A stretch of DNA of 64,000 bases from Parietaria judaica (GCA_954871525.1 OX940872.1:24337746-24401745), one strand, 5' to 3'; shown: positions 11,777 to 23,064, counted from the stretch's first letter. Notes: generated by a model from the sequence alone, not told the origin. A program made the numbers and translations.

Positions 11777-12335
11777 GGTAAATGAAAGAAATGCCCATTT
11801 GTAACACAACGTTTAAGAAAAATGCCCATTTCTATTTTTGGTAAAAATAACCACCAACAAAATAAATTGTAGACCAATTTACCCTCTTAATATTAGGCGT
11901 GTTTTTTTTTATGAAGTGTACAAAAATGACGTGTTTTATTTAATTAATTATAATTAAATAAATATTCTGTTTAACTACGTTGGATTTGAATCAAAACAGT
12001 TTTTCTCCTAAAAAGTAGCAAATAATAACGTACTATATTTATCCATCCATAATTAAAATACAAATAAAAATCCCTACTATTTAGCATTTGAAACGATTAA
12101 AATTTTGATTTAAATTTTAATCATGTTTAATCTTAAATTCGTTTTTTAATTAAAAAAATAAAAATTTTCCTTAAATATAGCAGACTGAATAAATTAAAAA
12201 CAAATATCCCCTATTAATCATGTTATTTTCAAATCACGTTTAATCCACCCTATTTTACTATTCAAAACAAATCTTATGTTCACGATATTTTATTTGTTAA
12301 TAAAATTTTCAAAAATAGAAATCCTATTATTTCAG

Positions 12336-12510
12336 CCTTTTTTTTACGTAACTGAATTTACGAATCTGTAATTATATTTACGATTTTGTATTTTTATGTA
12401 TCTATATTTACGATCATGTGTTTTTATGTAACTAAGATTACGTAAATATATATACGATTCTAAATTTACGATTCTGTATTTTTACATAACTATATTTACT
12501 ATTCATCATC
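12336..12510. repeat. Degenerate tandem array built on ATTTACGATTCTGTATTTTT
   Basis: Five or so diverged units of roughly 30-45 bp repeat words such as TTTACGATTCTG, TATTTTTATGTAAC and TATATTTACGAT. They lie inside the foldback element at 11777-13165. No coding potential. The function, if any, is unknown. Confidence 0.5.
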
Positions 12511-12861
12511 CCATATTTACATAAATCGTCCAATATCAACCTGTAATTTTAATTACCAATACTTAGTACGGAGAATGTATGTGCAAGTCGTAAATATCAA
12601 CATGAATTCGGTATATATATATACCAATATCAAACTGTAAATTAAATTACAAAAAATTGTATACATATATACCAATAATACTTAAATTACGTAAATTATG
12701 ATTTGTTTACTGTACTTAATGGTAAATATATATACAATTGATATTATCATATCCTAACATCATAAGAAATTCGTTTTTACTGTACTTAAAACGAATTTCT
12801 TTCCTTAAAAATAGCTAAATACATAAAATCGTTTAGTTTCCTTATAAATAGCTAAATATCG

Positions 12862-12886
12862 TAGAGAGAGAGAGAGAGAGAGAGAC
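12862..12886. repeat. AG dinucleotide microsatellite
   Basis: An uninterrupted AG run of about ten repeats inside the foldback element, followed by GTGTGTG. A simple-sequence repeat likely to vary in length between individuals. Confidence 0.8.
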
Positions 12887-13165
12887 GTGTGTGTGATAGA
12901 GAGAAAATGGTTTTAAATTTGAATTAATTATAAAATATTTTTAAAATTAAATTTGATAATTAATGACTGAGTCAACCGTCATGATTGTTATTTTAAAATT
13001 TTCGAATTAAAAATATTAATAAATAAATAAAACGAAAATTAAAAACTGTAATTAGGGATAAAATGGTCCAAAATAATTTATTAATGGGTATAAAATAGTT
13101 TTTTTGTAACTATGTGCATTTTTCATAAACCTTACGTGTTTTATGGGCATTTTGTGGGTTTTCTA

Positions 13166-14498
13166 TTTTTTTAATCAGGCGACGCTATCGGTCAAGGTTA
13201 ATTACAATGTATCTCGTGTTACTAGATATATATTCTTTTAAAAAATATAATTGCATTAACAGTAGATATTATTTTGTTGACAGGACTTAAAATTAATATA
13301 AAAAGTACTTTGTTACAAGAACATGAATATATCTAGAGATATTATTTAGGATTTCCACATAAATCCTGGGATCATAAAACAAAAGAAAGCAAAACAAAGT
13401 TAAAAATGACAGTAAAAGTTATAGTGATTTGATGCGATTGGGAGAATTATGTCCACTTGTCGCTTAAAAAGTAGACTAACTGTAATCTCGATCGAGTTCA
13501 GTTACAACTCTTTTGGTTGTTCTTTTTCGTTTTATGTTACGTACAGAGCTGGTCCTAAGTTTGAAAGGACTCTAAAAAATAATTTAAAGTCCTTATCAAA
13601 AGGATTTAGTTTTAAGATTTTAAAATAATAACAAAATATATGTTTCGTAGACCTAAACATTCGTTAGGGCTCGGCCTTGGCTATAGGCACATGATGACCC
13701 GACCGGGGTCATCGTAACGGAAACGGTAAATCAGCTGGCTCTTTAAAAATCATAATTACAATTGCTCAAGTGGTCCCACTGTAAAGTCAAAATCCATTTG
13801 CTGACGTGGAGCTCCATTAGGGCCCACATAGTAAAATTGTAGCCCAAAAAACAAAAACAAAAAAAAGTAAAAATGAAAACCACAGAGTTATTTTGACCCT
13901 AACCGTTTTTGGCGCGCATTCACAGAAAACCGTTGGTCCCAAATCGATTAAAGCTTGACGAGCAGTTTTGGGAATTTATTATAGCGAATTCCTCTGAATC
14001 TCCACCTCGAATTCCGGCGATTTCTGCTTCCTCTGATTGACCGGCGCCGGTAACCCACCGACACCGCCGCAGCCACGCCGGACCGGATCATCATCAACAC
14101 AACACAGAGCTTGAATTTCATCTCCATTTCCGATCTCCCACCTTGTATATGTGTGAGTGTGTATGTTCGTGTTCGTTTCCGTTTCCGAATCTCTACACTT
14201 CCTTGGATCTGTGCTTTGAATTTTCATTTCTTACTGTGTTTTTGTGATGATTAGTCTGCAAAAAATGTTGAAATTGGTTGAATTCGTGCTTAATTTAGCA
14301 GGAGTCGGCATTGCGAATTCAGTGGTTTATATGCGATCGTCTCGATTTCTTCGATAGGTACGGGTTTTGTTTGAGGAATTAAGCATTTGGATTTTTTCTA
14401 CGTTGATTCGGAAGGTGGAAATGGAAGCGGTACATTGAGTATAAGGTGTTTGATGAATTGTCAGGTTGAAGTTTTCATAATTTTTTTGTGTTTCGAAG
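13166..14498. other. Upstream region and probable 5' UTR of the RIC gene
   Basis: About 13180-13880 is AT-rich without exons. From about 13900 the sequence becomes richer in C and T. It contains TTTTTGGCGCGC at 13906-13917 (E2F-like) and CCGTTGG just downstream, then CT-rich leader-like sequence to 14230. A GATAG|GTACGG donor near 14355 and a TTGTCAG acceptor near 14465 suggest a 5' UTR intron, but I cannot prove it. Confidence 0.4.
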
Positions 14499-15658
14499 AT
14501 GAGTACCAAGGTGAAGAACCTCTTGAAGGGGCTGAGATACATTTCACAAATCTTCGGTACGTTATGGCGTTGATTTTGTGTTCCTCGCTTTCTGAGAATC
14601 GACGTTATGATGCTTTTGGCTTACATAAAAAATAAAATGCAGACGAGAAAGAGGAAGAGATACAAATCGGATTACCCACGGATGTCAAGCATGTTGCGCA
14701 TATCGGGTGGGATGGCCCGTCAGCAAATTTGCCCAGTTGGGTATGTTTAATCCGTTAAAGTTGAATTTCCGTCTTGTTCCGATGAATCATGCTCGGTTTT
14801 TAGCCTCAAATGTTTGTAATGAATAGAATTGTGACCCCGGGATATCGATCTCGTCACGAGTCTTGAATGGAATGAGCGTGGTTTCCTAGGTTGAGACGCC
14901 CAAAACATGGAGAAAAATACGCTAAACTAAGATACTGATTTACTTCTCATTAATCTCCGGTATCTTAAACAGACCAAAGCGTTACAACCTAATTACAATT
15001 TCTGAATGTCGGAACTTTAAAACCACTTGCAGATGAATGAGTTCAGGAGCCCAACAGAAATTACATCTGGGCCATTGGAACCGTTTGGACAATTATCTTC
15101 AAAAGGTAATTTCACTTCATTATTCAATAAATGTTTGTCAGAAAGATTGAGAAAAAAAAAAGAATAGAAAAAGAAGGTAGAAGCAATTATATGTATTTTT
15201 TTCATTCGGGTTTATTAGGTATTGAAGAATCCATTGCCAAAAATGACCAAAAGCCGAGACGTCATCACTCTAGCAACCTCGGCTCTCCGACGAGCTCCCC
15301 GACCCATAGAACCTCCGAAAGCCCAAAGAATTCCCGGCGGCGCCACTCCAAGAAGGATGCTTCGGCCTCGCCCGCCCGGGACTCCTCAGGCAGCTCCCGC
15401 CACTCCCGGAGGCAGCAAAAGTCAAACCTCGGACCACCTACTGATACGCCCGCCATCCCAAAGAGCTCCCGTCGCAAGAAGGGATCAAATGCGGTCGAAG
15501 GAGGGTCAACGAGATCATCGAGATCATCACGGTCTTCGCGATCCAAGGGCCAGAGCTCGCTGACCGAAATGCAGTTCTCAGAGATCGAGATATTGGCAGA
15601 GCCGGGGAATAACGAAGGTAAGAGCTTCGAGCTGGGAAAGGCGGAATACAAGGCATAA
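14499..15658 (+). CDS. RIC10: ROP-interactive CRIB motif-containing protein (RIC10/RIC11 type)
   Basis: Four exons: 14499-14556, 14643-14740, 15033-15105 and 15219-15658. Junctions are GT-AG and phases are consistent, giving about 222 residues. The protein opens with a short Lys-rich stretch ([16 protein letters not shown]) typical of the small RICs. An N-terminal CRIB motif follows at about residues 28-44 ([17 protein letters not shown]), with the conserved Ile, Pro, both His and Gly. CRIB peptides bind GTP-loaded ROP/RAC GTPases, so it should act as a ROP effector in polarity or cytoskeletal control at the plasma membrane. After residue 85 the chain is disordered, rich in Ser, Arg and Lys. 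Family assignment is firm; the choice between RIC10 and RIC11 is not. A strong donor-like AAG|GTAAGAG at about 15615 inside the last exon could be spliced in another isoform. Confidence 0.85.
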
Positions 15659-16664
15659 TAGAAAACGTTGCCCTTCATGAGAGGTGTTTCAAACATAATC
15701 CTCCGAGGCAGCGATATAATTCAAATTTGTTCCTTATAATTATTTTTCCCATTTTACCCTTTATAACATTGATAGCTCTTGCTAGTGAAGTCTATGCTTG
15801 CTTGTGTGGCAAGAAAGCATAGGAAAAGAGTCGTTAAGCTTAGTCTTTGAGTGACCTTTTCAGGGTTTTCTATTGTTGAGAGCTGAAATATCTGTACATG
15901 AAATATATATATTTTTATTTACTAGTTTGTCCCTTGCTAGGGATTTTTGAAGAGAATTTGAATCCAGGCTATAATAACTATTTTATATGGTAGACAAAAT
16001 GTGATGATCTCTCATGCTTGCTTACTTCATAGAGGTTGCTTGCTTCCCAAGACAAGGCAGGAAAGATAATTGTTGATTCATAGGACCCGGGTTCGAATCG
16101 CGAATCCAACACGCAAGTCGTTAAGCTGACGAGAATTCACCGATGAGATAACTTCCATGAATACTTTATTTCACGAAATAACTAACCAAACCGAACTTTC
16201 CTTCGAAAACACGGTCAAATGATTAGGCACCTGCTTACAAGATTAGGGTTTGATAATCCTTTAAATATTAAATTACGAAATCACCCTTGATAACTTAGAA
16301 CGTAATAATAGGAAGACATAAAAGGAAATTACTAAAAACGGCTGCTTTACGGGTTTGAAATAATAGTAACTTGGAACGCGAAGACATAAAAGGACATTAA
16401 TAAAAAAGGCTAATTTCCGGGGTTACGCTTCCTTCAGCGTAATCACTGCCGGTTCATTACATTCAGTCGAAGCTTTCTTGCGCGTCAAGAAATTTTTCCG
16501 GAGATAAAAATTACCTGAAAATCGATGAGTTTCCCTCTGGATGCACAGAAAAACCCTTTAACAAGAAAACAGCTAGAAAAAAAAAAGTTGTGATAATGTA
16601 GTAATTTCAGGTTAATTTAATCCCTCAATAATCTTTATGTAAATTTTTGTTTTATTATCACGGT
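15659..16664. other. Convergent intergenic region between the RIC and ubiquitin-like genes
   Basis: The two flanking genes converge here, so both 3' UTRs should lie within it. There is AT-rich sequence, a run of A at about 16576-16585, and a B-box-like GGGTTCGAATCGC at about 16088 with no cloverleaf around it. No gene is seen. Confidence 0.55.
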
Positions 16665-17522
16665 TTATACAAATCCCTCAAAAAATTCATTGATTCTCAG
16701 TATCATGTGAAGAGTAGAGTCCTTCTGAACATCATAACTCGAGAGCTCTCGGAAATCGTCGAGCCTTTCCCCGGAAAACACGAGGATCTGCCGGTAAACA
16801 GGTGTGCCAAATTTGCAGAAGAGCTTCTCCTTCACCTCCTTCACAGTGCTGGATCTCCGAACATAGAGCGTCACCGTTTTGCCGCTCTCAACCCTAACGG
16901 AGATCTGAATCCAAGACGACCGGAGCTCCAAAATTGCGTTGTCTTCCACGCCGTAAGAGGCCAAACTCTTCGTGTCTTCGAGCTCGCTCTTCTCGTGTAT
17001 CAACGTGCATTCGCTGACGGGACACCCCACCGAGCTCTCGACGAGCGTCTTGACGTCACGAACAGTGAACAACGCATCGAGCTCGAGGCTCAGAGCCTTC
17101 CCGGCTGGGGTCACAACGGTAATTTGCAAGACGGTTCTCGGGTGGAAGATCAAGTGAAGCGTCGACTCGGTTCTGATCCCGAGCGACCCCAGAGTCCGGT
17201 AATCCTCGAGCCTCTTCCCTCCGTGGAACAACGCGTAATCGCCCGGCTCGATTCCCTCCGCTGCGCGGATCCTCGTCTTGATGTCGTGAATAATATGGAA
17301 GCTCCTCGCTTCTACGACCATCGATTTGCTTCTCGACGCGATCTTGACGTAAATCTTGAGCCTGGTCTCGATGGGCCGGAGACCATTTTCCGTCGTGCTT
17401 TTGCGAAGATTGATCTCGGGATCGATCGCCTCGGGCTCTTGATCGGGATCTCTCGGTTTGACCTTCTTCTTGCGAAGCATTTGTTTCAGATTCTTGATTG
17501 TCTGCGACCTAATGAGTTTCAT
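16665..17522 (-). CDS. Protein with three tandem ubiquitin-like domains
   Basis: A single uninterrupted frame of 285 residues starts at the ATG at 17522. After a basic N-terminus (about residues 1-50, Lys-rich then acidic) come three ubiquitin-like folds, at about 54-126, 131-202 and 204-276. Each has the beta-hairpin, a helix with VKxxV/IKxxI and an LED-type turn near its end (KRLEDYRTL, SELEDTKSL, ERLDDFREL). None ends in Gly-Gly, so it is not a processed polyubiquitin precursor. The domains look like non-conjugated adaptors. Plants have small families of such ubiquitin-domain proteins with unclear roles; I do not assign a function. The gene is intronless. The basic N-terminus could be a nuclear or organellar signal, but this is inference. 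Confidence 0.85.
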   Translation of the reverse strand: MKLIRSQTIKNLKQMLRKKKVKPRDPDQEPEAIDPEINLRKSTTENGLRPIETRLKIYVKIASRSKSMVVEARSFHIIHDIKTRIRAAEGIEPGDYALFHGGKRLEDYRTLGSLGIRTESTLHLIFHPRTVLQITVVTPAGKALSLELDALFTVRDVKTLVESSVGCPVSECTLIHEKSELEDTKSLASYGVEDNAILELRSSWIQISVRVESGKTVTLYVRRSSTVKEVKEKLFCKFGTPVYRQILVFSGERLDDFRELSSYDVQKDSTLHMILRINEFFEGFV

Positions 17523-19089
17523 GACCCTCCACAGTCTGTTCTTCTGTCACACAAGAAGCCATACACAAAGATTGAATATATTTATATACACACACACACA
17601 CATATATGTTTAGACATGTAGAAAATGGACCTCATGTTGAGAAGATGAGAAGTTGCTTGATGGGATTTTGTGATAGCCATTGAACAAGCGTCTGACGTGG
17701 CTTGGAGCTTCCATGAGAGCATGAGAATCACAGAGAAAGAAGAAGAAGAAAGCATATAAGAGAATAGAAATCTCACTGTTTTCTTCTTGTTTTAAAGTTA
17801 TATAAACTCTTTAAGACAATTAATCATTCAATAATATTTTGGATTAGGATAATATTGATTAGTTAGTGATTAATGGAATCATATGACATGATGTAGAGGA
17901 ATTCTTGAATGATACTTGAGATATATATATTATGTAAGAATATTAGTATAAGATCAAGTCAACAGTTGACTTTAGTTTAAGAAAATACAATAAAATAAGT
18001 GGCAATTCTTTAGCTCATGAATTAAATAGAGAGGGTTTTAGCATGCGTGATATCAATCAGCTGGCTAAAAAGCTAATTAAAAAAAATAAAATATTGCCCT
18101 CCCGGACTTTGTATTTTGGTGCAATTTGACCCCTGAACTTTAATTTACGACAGCACGCCCGCTAAGCTTTTAAAAAATAGGTTTAGTACTTCCTAAAAGT
18201 TAAAAGACGACAAAAAATGTTAACTTGTGCGCCACACATAATTTACTCAGTGTATTTTTTTTTATCAATTATTACTGAACACGAGCAATTGTCTAAATAT
18301 AGAAAGAAGAATTTTTTGTTAGCATTCGAGTCTCATAAATTGACAAAAAATCTTAAAATAAGTCATGTGTTGCATACGAATTCTCTATCATTTTTAGCGT
18401 ATATGTTTATTTTTACTTTTAATTAGGGGTCTTTCTTCGAAAATATGAGAAACGTTAATCATTGTAAACTTAAAAAGAAAAAGGAAAATGAGATTAAAAA
18501 AAATAAAAGAGAGACTAATACTAGTTTCTAAAAGTCAGCCACATAAATAAATTATTTACCTAAGGAAATTAATACTTCCACCAACTGGTTGTTGTTGTTA
18601 CCCATCCCAGTTCCTTCAAAGGAAAGGAACACACAAAAATATAGAAGCAATTGAATTGGTCATAAATATATATATATATATATATAATTATATGCAATAA
18701 TGGTGCTTCTTGAAGAAGCACCAATAAGAACAAGAAAAGCTTCAATGTCTTCTTTCAAGTTTCAACCATTTGCACAGCTACATATGAGTACAAGAGTTAT
18801 GAATGGTGCTATGAGAAAATCCCTATATTTCACTAAGCAAATTAAAAAGTTACAAATAATTGGGGAAGAAAATTAAAGTGTTTGAACATATAAGTCAACA
18901 GTTGGATAATTATATTAAAGGCTTTTTGTATATTGGTTGCTAAAGAAATAATGCTTCATTTATGTTAGTTAACCTTTACCTTATAACTAAAATATCCATC
19001 TGCCAAGCAAGCAGAGTGAGACTGGATCCGTGCATTTTGGCCTTTTTCTCGGTCCAGTCCGGTTTCGAAAAACCCGTTTTTTTTTAGAT

Positions 19090-19274
19090 GGGTTATTAAG
19101 GACAAAAGTACCCAAGTTGTTCGGAAATAGGGCGGGGATGAAGCCAACATAACTTAAAAACACCGCAAAAAAAGGAGAAAAATAAAAATTTCATATTTTT
19201 GCCACAGTTTTTTTAAGTTGGCTCTATGCCGCCCTATTTTCGAATAACTTAGGTACTTTTGCCCGTAACAACCC
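19090..19274. mobile_element. Small foldback element (GGG...CCC), 185 bp
   Basis: Left GGGTTATTAAGGACAAAAGT pairs with right ACTTTTGCCCGTAACAACCC, and the arms stay complementary through the AAGTTGTTCGGAAATAGGGC block. No clean target duplication is visible; the next foldback element begins only ten bases further on and may have disturbed it. No coding sequence. Confidence 0.55.
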
Positions 19275-19284
19275 TTATTATTTT

Positions 19285-19590
19285 GGGAAACTTCATAAAA
19301 CATCCCTCAAAACACCATAAATTATTTTATTACACCTCAAAACATCATAACTGGAAATACATCCTTTTAAAATTTTATGTACCAAAATACCCTTTCAAAA
19401 TATACATATTGTGTCCTGAAAAATGGACATATTGCCTCTTGAAAAATGGACAAGTCGCGTCCGGAAAAATGGACACAACTAAGGGTATTTTGGTACATAA
19501 AATTTTAAAAGGATGTATTTCCAATTATGATGTTTTGAGGTGTAATAAAATAATTCATGGTGTTTTGAGGGATGTTTTATGAAGTTTCCC
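19285..19590. mobile_element. Foldback Mutator-like MITE, 306 bp
   Basis: Near-perfect inverted arms: GGGAAACTTCATAAAACATC at the left and the reverse complement at the right end (19590). They are long enough that most of the element can fold into a hairpin. Flanks TATTATTTT (19276-19284) and AATTATTTT (19591-19599) match at 8 of 9 bases. The centre has a triplicated GAAAAATGGACA word. Its terminal GGGAAACTTCA is shared with the element at 38505-38782. Confidence 0.65.
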
Positions 19591-19837
19591 AATTATTTTT
19601 TAAATGAAACCGCCCCAATTTTTGAATATAACCAGCCGCCCTGATTTCTTGGAAAGATCAGCCTGGACCAAAAATTACACAAAACGGGCAAAATGAATTT
19701 CGGAACAATCCGCGGAACAAAGTGAACCAACCATAAGCATATATTTATATAGAAGTGTACACAAGTACTATTTTTACAGCAAAAAAAATTCACTCACTGC
19801 CACTTCTTCAAGCATACAACAACAACAAAAAGAGTCA

Positions 19838-22800
19838 TCAAACTCTTCTTCTGCGCGTGATAAAAGGAGTGGAATTCAAGTGCGGTCCCAGCTCCGGCGA
19901 GAGCTCGGAGCCGTCTTTCTGCGCATACCCACTGTTGCACGGAGTGAGCGCCAGCGTGTTCTCCACCGCTCGCAGAGGCAGAGGAGTCCCGGCTGAGATA
20001 TTGCCCAGAGGTTTAGCGCCCTTCCCGTTTGTCACGTCCTGAAGAGCACAGCCGATCACATGTTACTTGTTTCACAAGAAACCAGGGGAAAGAGAAAGAA
20101 GAAGAAAAAAAACAAAAAATCGAATAACTTTATAAAATCGAAATATTACTAAAAATGAAGAATTAGAAATTTACCTGAGGATCTATGTTCTCCGATGACA
20201 TATTTTTCTCCGGTGTTTCTCCGACTAAGTGCTTCGAAAGCTCTCTGTGGTTTCCGCAGAAAGCGAAGATGTTATCGATTCGCATGCGCCGTAAGGAGAG
20301 ATCATTCTCGTCGTTGTCATCCTGAGGCACGCTTTTCAGCCCTAAACTCGCCAACTTTCGCTTGCAGAAGTCTTCATTTTCGGCTTCCGTTCGAGCAAAC
20401 TCGTCGTTTACCAAACACACCCTCTTCTCTTCTATAATTTCTTTGTCCACTTCCTCATCGTCGCCGGCACTCTCTTCCTCCGCCTCCTCTTCTTCCTCCT
20501 CGTACACGGTGCTCAGTCCAATCCTGTCACCGAAAGCCGGAGCAAAAACGGCGTCGTTGAAAGTGCCAACAATTACCCTGTTGCCCTCTGGTTCTTGATC
20601 GTCCATGTCCAGATCCATCGACTTGACCATCGAATCGTCGCTGTTTCCGTAAAGCCCGAGCAGCCTCTTAGCGAAACCGCTCCCCTCCATCGATTTCCGA
20701 GCTGAGTCGTTTCCTTCCTTCGGTCTGATCTCCGACTCTATCTCCTCCAAACGCCGTCTCAGCGTCTCGACCTCCATTTGTTGTTGCAGTATCCTCTCAT
20801 TGGCCAATTTCTGGCACTCTTCGAGCTTCTTCTCGAGCGCGAGCTTTATGCTCTCCGTCTTCTCGTTGACCTTCAGGTTGATCTCTTCCTCATCGACCGC
20901 CGAGCCTTTCCCTTCGAGCCTAGCTCTCAAAGCGGCAACCTCCTCTTCTTTCTTCAAGAGACGCTTCTGCGCGTCGTTCCGCTCCTTCTGAAGCTTGAGT
21001 ATGAACTCGTCCATGGCCGCGATTCTCGACCCGAGGATCACGGCTGACGAGGAATCTCCGCTTTCCTTGGCCGGCGTCAGAGGGCCACGGACGATACACT
21101 TTGCCTTCGCTCCGTACTCGAGAGTAGAAATGGTCTTGTGTATCTCCTTCAGATCCGGGCTCGCGCAGAGGATCATCAAGATTTTTGACTTGTCATCCTC
21201 GAAAGAATCCTGTTACAGAGAAATTAATTTTAGGTCGAAATAATCAATTCAAATCCAGACACGGGCACGGATAGAAGCGGAAATTTACCTGAAGAAGCAT
21301 GGTGAGTTTGCTGTCTCTGAAGGGCACATGAGAATCTCCATTAGCAATGGACTCAACCACTCTTTTGAGGGCTATGTTTCCTTGGTTGATCTTTGCTGTC
21401 TGTTTCATCAATTCGAGTTATAACACAGTTCAAAAAGGCAAGGCAAAGAAACCGGGACCGAGAATCCTACCAGACCCGTTTTCTCAGGGATTGAAAACCG
21501 GGATTCTCGGGAACCAATAACATGGTAAAAACCTATTTTTACCGGTTTGAGCGGAGATCCCAGACCAGCAAACATGCCAGATTAAAACCGATACAGTTTA
21601 AACCGAAAAATCCAGTTTCACAAACCAGGATAGCCGGTTTTGATAAAAAAAAATATAGTAGTATAACAAAAAAAGGGTCCGGGAAATACCCAGTTTGCCG
21701 GAAAACCAATGCGGTAACCGGTTAATAATTTTCCTCCTAATATATATAAAGCATCATCGTACCTGCATTTTGGCCTCAAAACCAACTTGGCCAGCCTGCT
21801 CGATGTTCTCCGAGCCCGCCATGTCAACGAGCATCAGCCGTCCTCCCACCGTCGGTACATCGAGGATAACCTGCAGGTACAAAACCGTAGACTGGTTCAA
21901 CGGCTTTAAATCTATGAGCATAAAGATTTTGCAGCTTCAGAGTTCAGACATTATACCATGCAGTGGCTCCGTGAGCTGCGGTCGTTACACAGAGTGCTCT
22001 TGACAATCCTTCTCTTCTCGACTTTCTGGATCTCTTTCGAGATCTTCCCGGCTTCGGTTCCGGATATGTATGTCGCGTTTTTCGCCTTTTTCCCCATCAC
22101 CTCGAGCTTGACCTACAAATTCAATGCCCAATTCTCAGCTTCATATATACACATTTTGCCTAATCATTCTACGAATAATTGATCAATACAAAACATACCA
22201 AGACATACCTTCGAATTCGAGCCATTTCCTTTAGGCCACAACCCTCCGTTACCGCCATTACTGGACAAGAGGTCGTAAATCTCCTCGTTGTAAATCTCCA
22301 AAACCGTGACCTGGACAAAAGTCCCGACCCCGAGGCGCTCGCCACCGTCCCCGCCGAGGATATCCTTGAGCGAGCGATACACGATCCCGGGCTGCTTCGG
22401 GTACCCGAACATGGTGTGACTCTTGCCCGACCCCGTCGGGCCGTACATCATGATCGTGCACTTCTCCCCCAACCGAACGCTCTCAATCCGCGACCTCACG
22501 AACTTGCCGTAGAACCCCTCGAGATCCTCCTCCTCCGAGGCAGAAACCCCGTCGAGGGCGAAGTCCCGGTACCCGAAGTCGGCCCGCACCCGGATACTCT
22601 GCTTCTGGGGGTTGATCTGGAGCGTGGACTGCTGACTCTCCGGGTCTTTCCGATCCGGGTGTTCTCGGATCCGCGCCACGACCTCGACCGGGTGCTCCGG
22701 AGGGACGAAGTTGGGGTTAGGGTTAGGGTTCGGAGAGGGGTGAGCCTTGGAGGAGTTGAAATTGAGCCGGTGGGGCTTGGAATTCGGGGTCTTGAGATGG

Positions 22801-22850
22801 TTCGTGTAATTCTGGTGCGATTTGGTTGAAGAAGTTGGTGTTGGAGCCAT
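19838..22850 (-). CDS. PAKRP2: Phragmoplast-associated kinesin PAKRP2 / KIN-10A
   Basis: Six exons: 22850-22209, 22112-21957, 21870-21763, 21399-21289, 21209-20175 and 20038-19838. All are GT-AG and phase 0, giving about 750 residues. The N-terminal motor has the P-loop [10 protein letters not shown] at 137-146, switch I NDRSSRSH at 257-264 and switch II DMAGSEN at 282-288. The sequence after the motor ([13 protein letters not shown]) and a coiled coil at about 400-510 are as in PAKRP2. The C-terminus [10 protein letters not shown] matches the family's closing motif. PAKRP2 moves vesicles to the phragmoplast midline for cell-plate formation. The protein is shorter than I recall for Arabidopsis (about 870), mainly in the region before the last exon. 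Residues 39-47 are a Pro-Asn repeat. Two MSA elements upstream fit G2/M expression. Confidence 0.93.
22712..22733. repeat. Telomere-like GGGTTA repeats inside the kinesin coding exon
   Basis: GGGGTTAGGGTTAGGGTTCG on the plus strand. Read on the minus strand it encodes alternating Pro and Asn (about residues 39-47) in the disordered N-terminus, before the motor. The unit is six bases, so it stays in frame whatever the copy number. The plant telomere unit is seven bases, so this is telomere-like only. Confidence 0.75.
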
Positions 22851-22911
22851 TGATGGCGGATTCTTCCTTCAAGATTGCGATTTACGGAGAAAGATGAAGA
22901 ATTGGGAAGAC

Positions 22912-22912
<1 letters not shown>

Positions 22913-22971
<59 letters not shown>
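22913..22971. repeat. AG microsatellite in the kinesin 5' leader
   Basis: About 29 AG units in one uninterrupted run, 60-120 bp upstream of the kinesin start codon. On the transcribed strand it is a CT run, typical of plant 5' UTR pyrimidine tracts. Length polymorphism is expected. Confidence 0.9.
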
Positions 22972-22973
<2 letters not shown>

Positions 22974-23008
22974 TTAGCTGGGATGCGAAGAAGACGATGA
23001 AGAGAAAG

Positions 23009-23064
23009 TGACCGTTGGGAAATGAAGGATTGGATTTTAAACGTTGGAGATTATAGCCGTTAAA
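23009..23064 (-). promoter_or_regulatory. Two MSA (mitosis-specific activator) elements upstream of the kinesin
   Basis: On the gene strand, CCCAACGGTCA at 23019-23009 matches the MSA consensus (Y)C(Y)AACGG(Y)(Y)A at every position. TTTAACGGCTA at 23064-23054 matches all but one. They lie about 160-215 bp upstream of the start codon. MSA elements bind three-repeat MYB factors and drive G2/M expression of cytokinesis genes, which suits a phragmoplast kinesin. The match is seen; function is inferred from the family. Confidence 0.7.

Larger units (their letters stand above)
11777..13165. mobile_element. Foldback Mutator-like element, about 1.4 kb
   Basis: Ends are inverted and related: left AAATGCCCAT...AAAAATGCCCATTT, right TATGTGCATTTTTCAT...ATGGGCATTTTGTGG. 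They are flanked by the same TTTTTTTAAT at 11767-11776 and 13166-13175, and the match extends one base further left (A). That fits a 9-11 bp Mutator-type target duplication. No coding sequence is seen inside. The interior carries a degenerate tandem array (about 12336-12510) and an AG microsatellite (about 12865-12884). Confidence 0.55.
17523..19837. other. Gene-free region between the ubiquitin-like gene and the kinesin
   Basis: No exon is seen. The left part is the promoter side of the ubiquitin-like gene, with CA and TA repeats at 17582-17606. A stretch at about 18096-18170 resembles one end of a common plant repeat (GTGCAATTTGACCCC). An AT microsatellite lies at about 18667-18687. Two small foldback elements at 19090-19590 are listed separately. 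The right end should be the kinesin 3' UTR. Confidence 0.55.

Noticed and set aside
15131..15218. Upstream extension of the last RIC frame
   Set aside because: It reads through intron sequence ending in TTTATTAG; the CRIB and N-terminus come from earlier exons in matching phase.
16080..16110. A tRNA-like GGGTTCGAATCGC word
   Set aside because: No A box or acceptor stem at the right distance, so not a tRNA gene and too little for a SINE.
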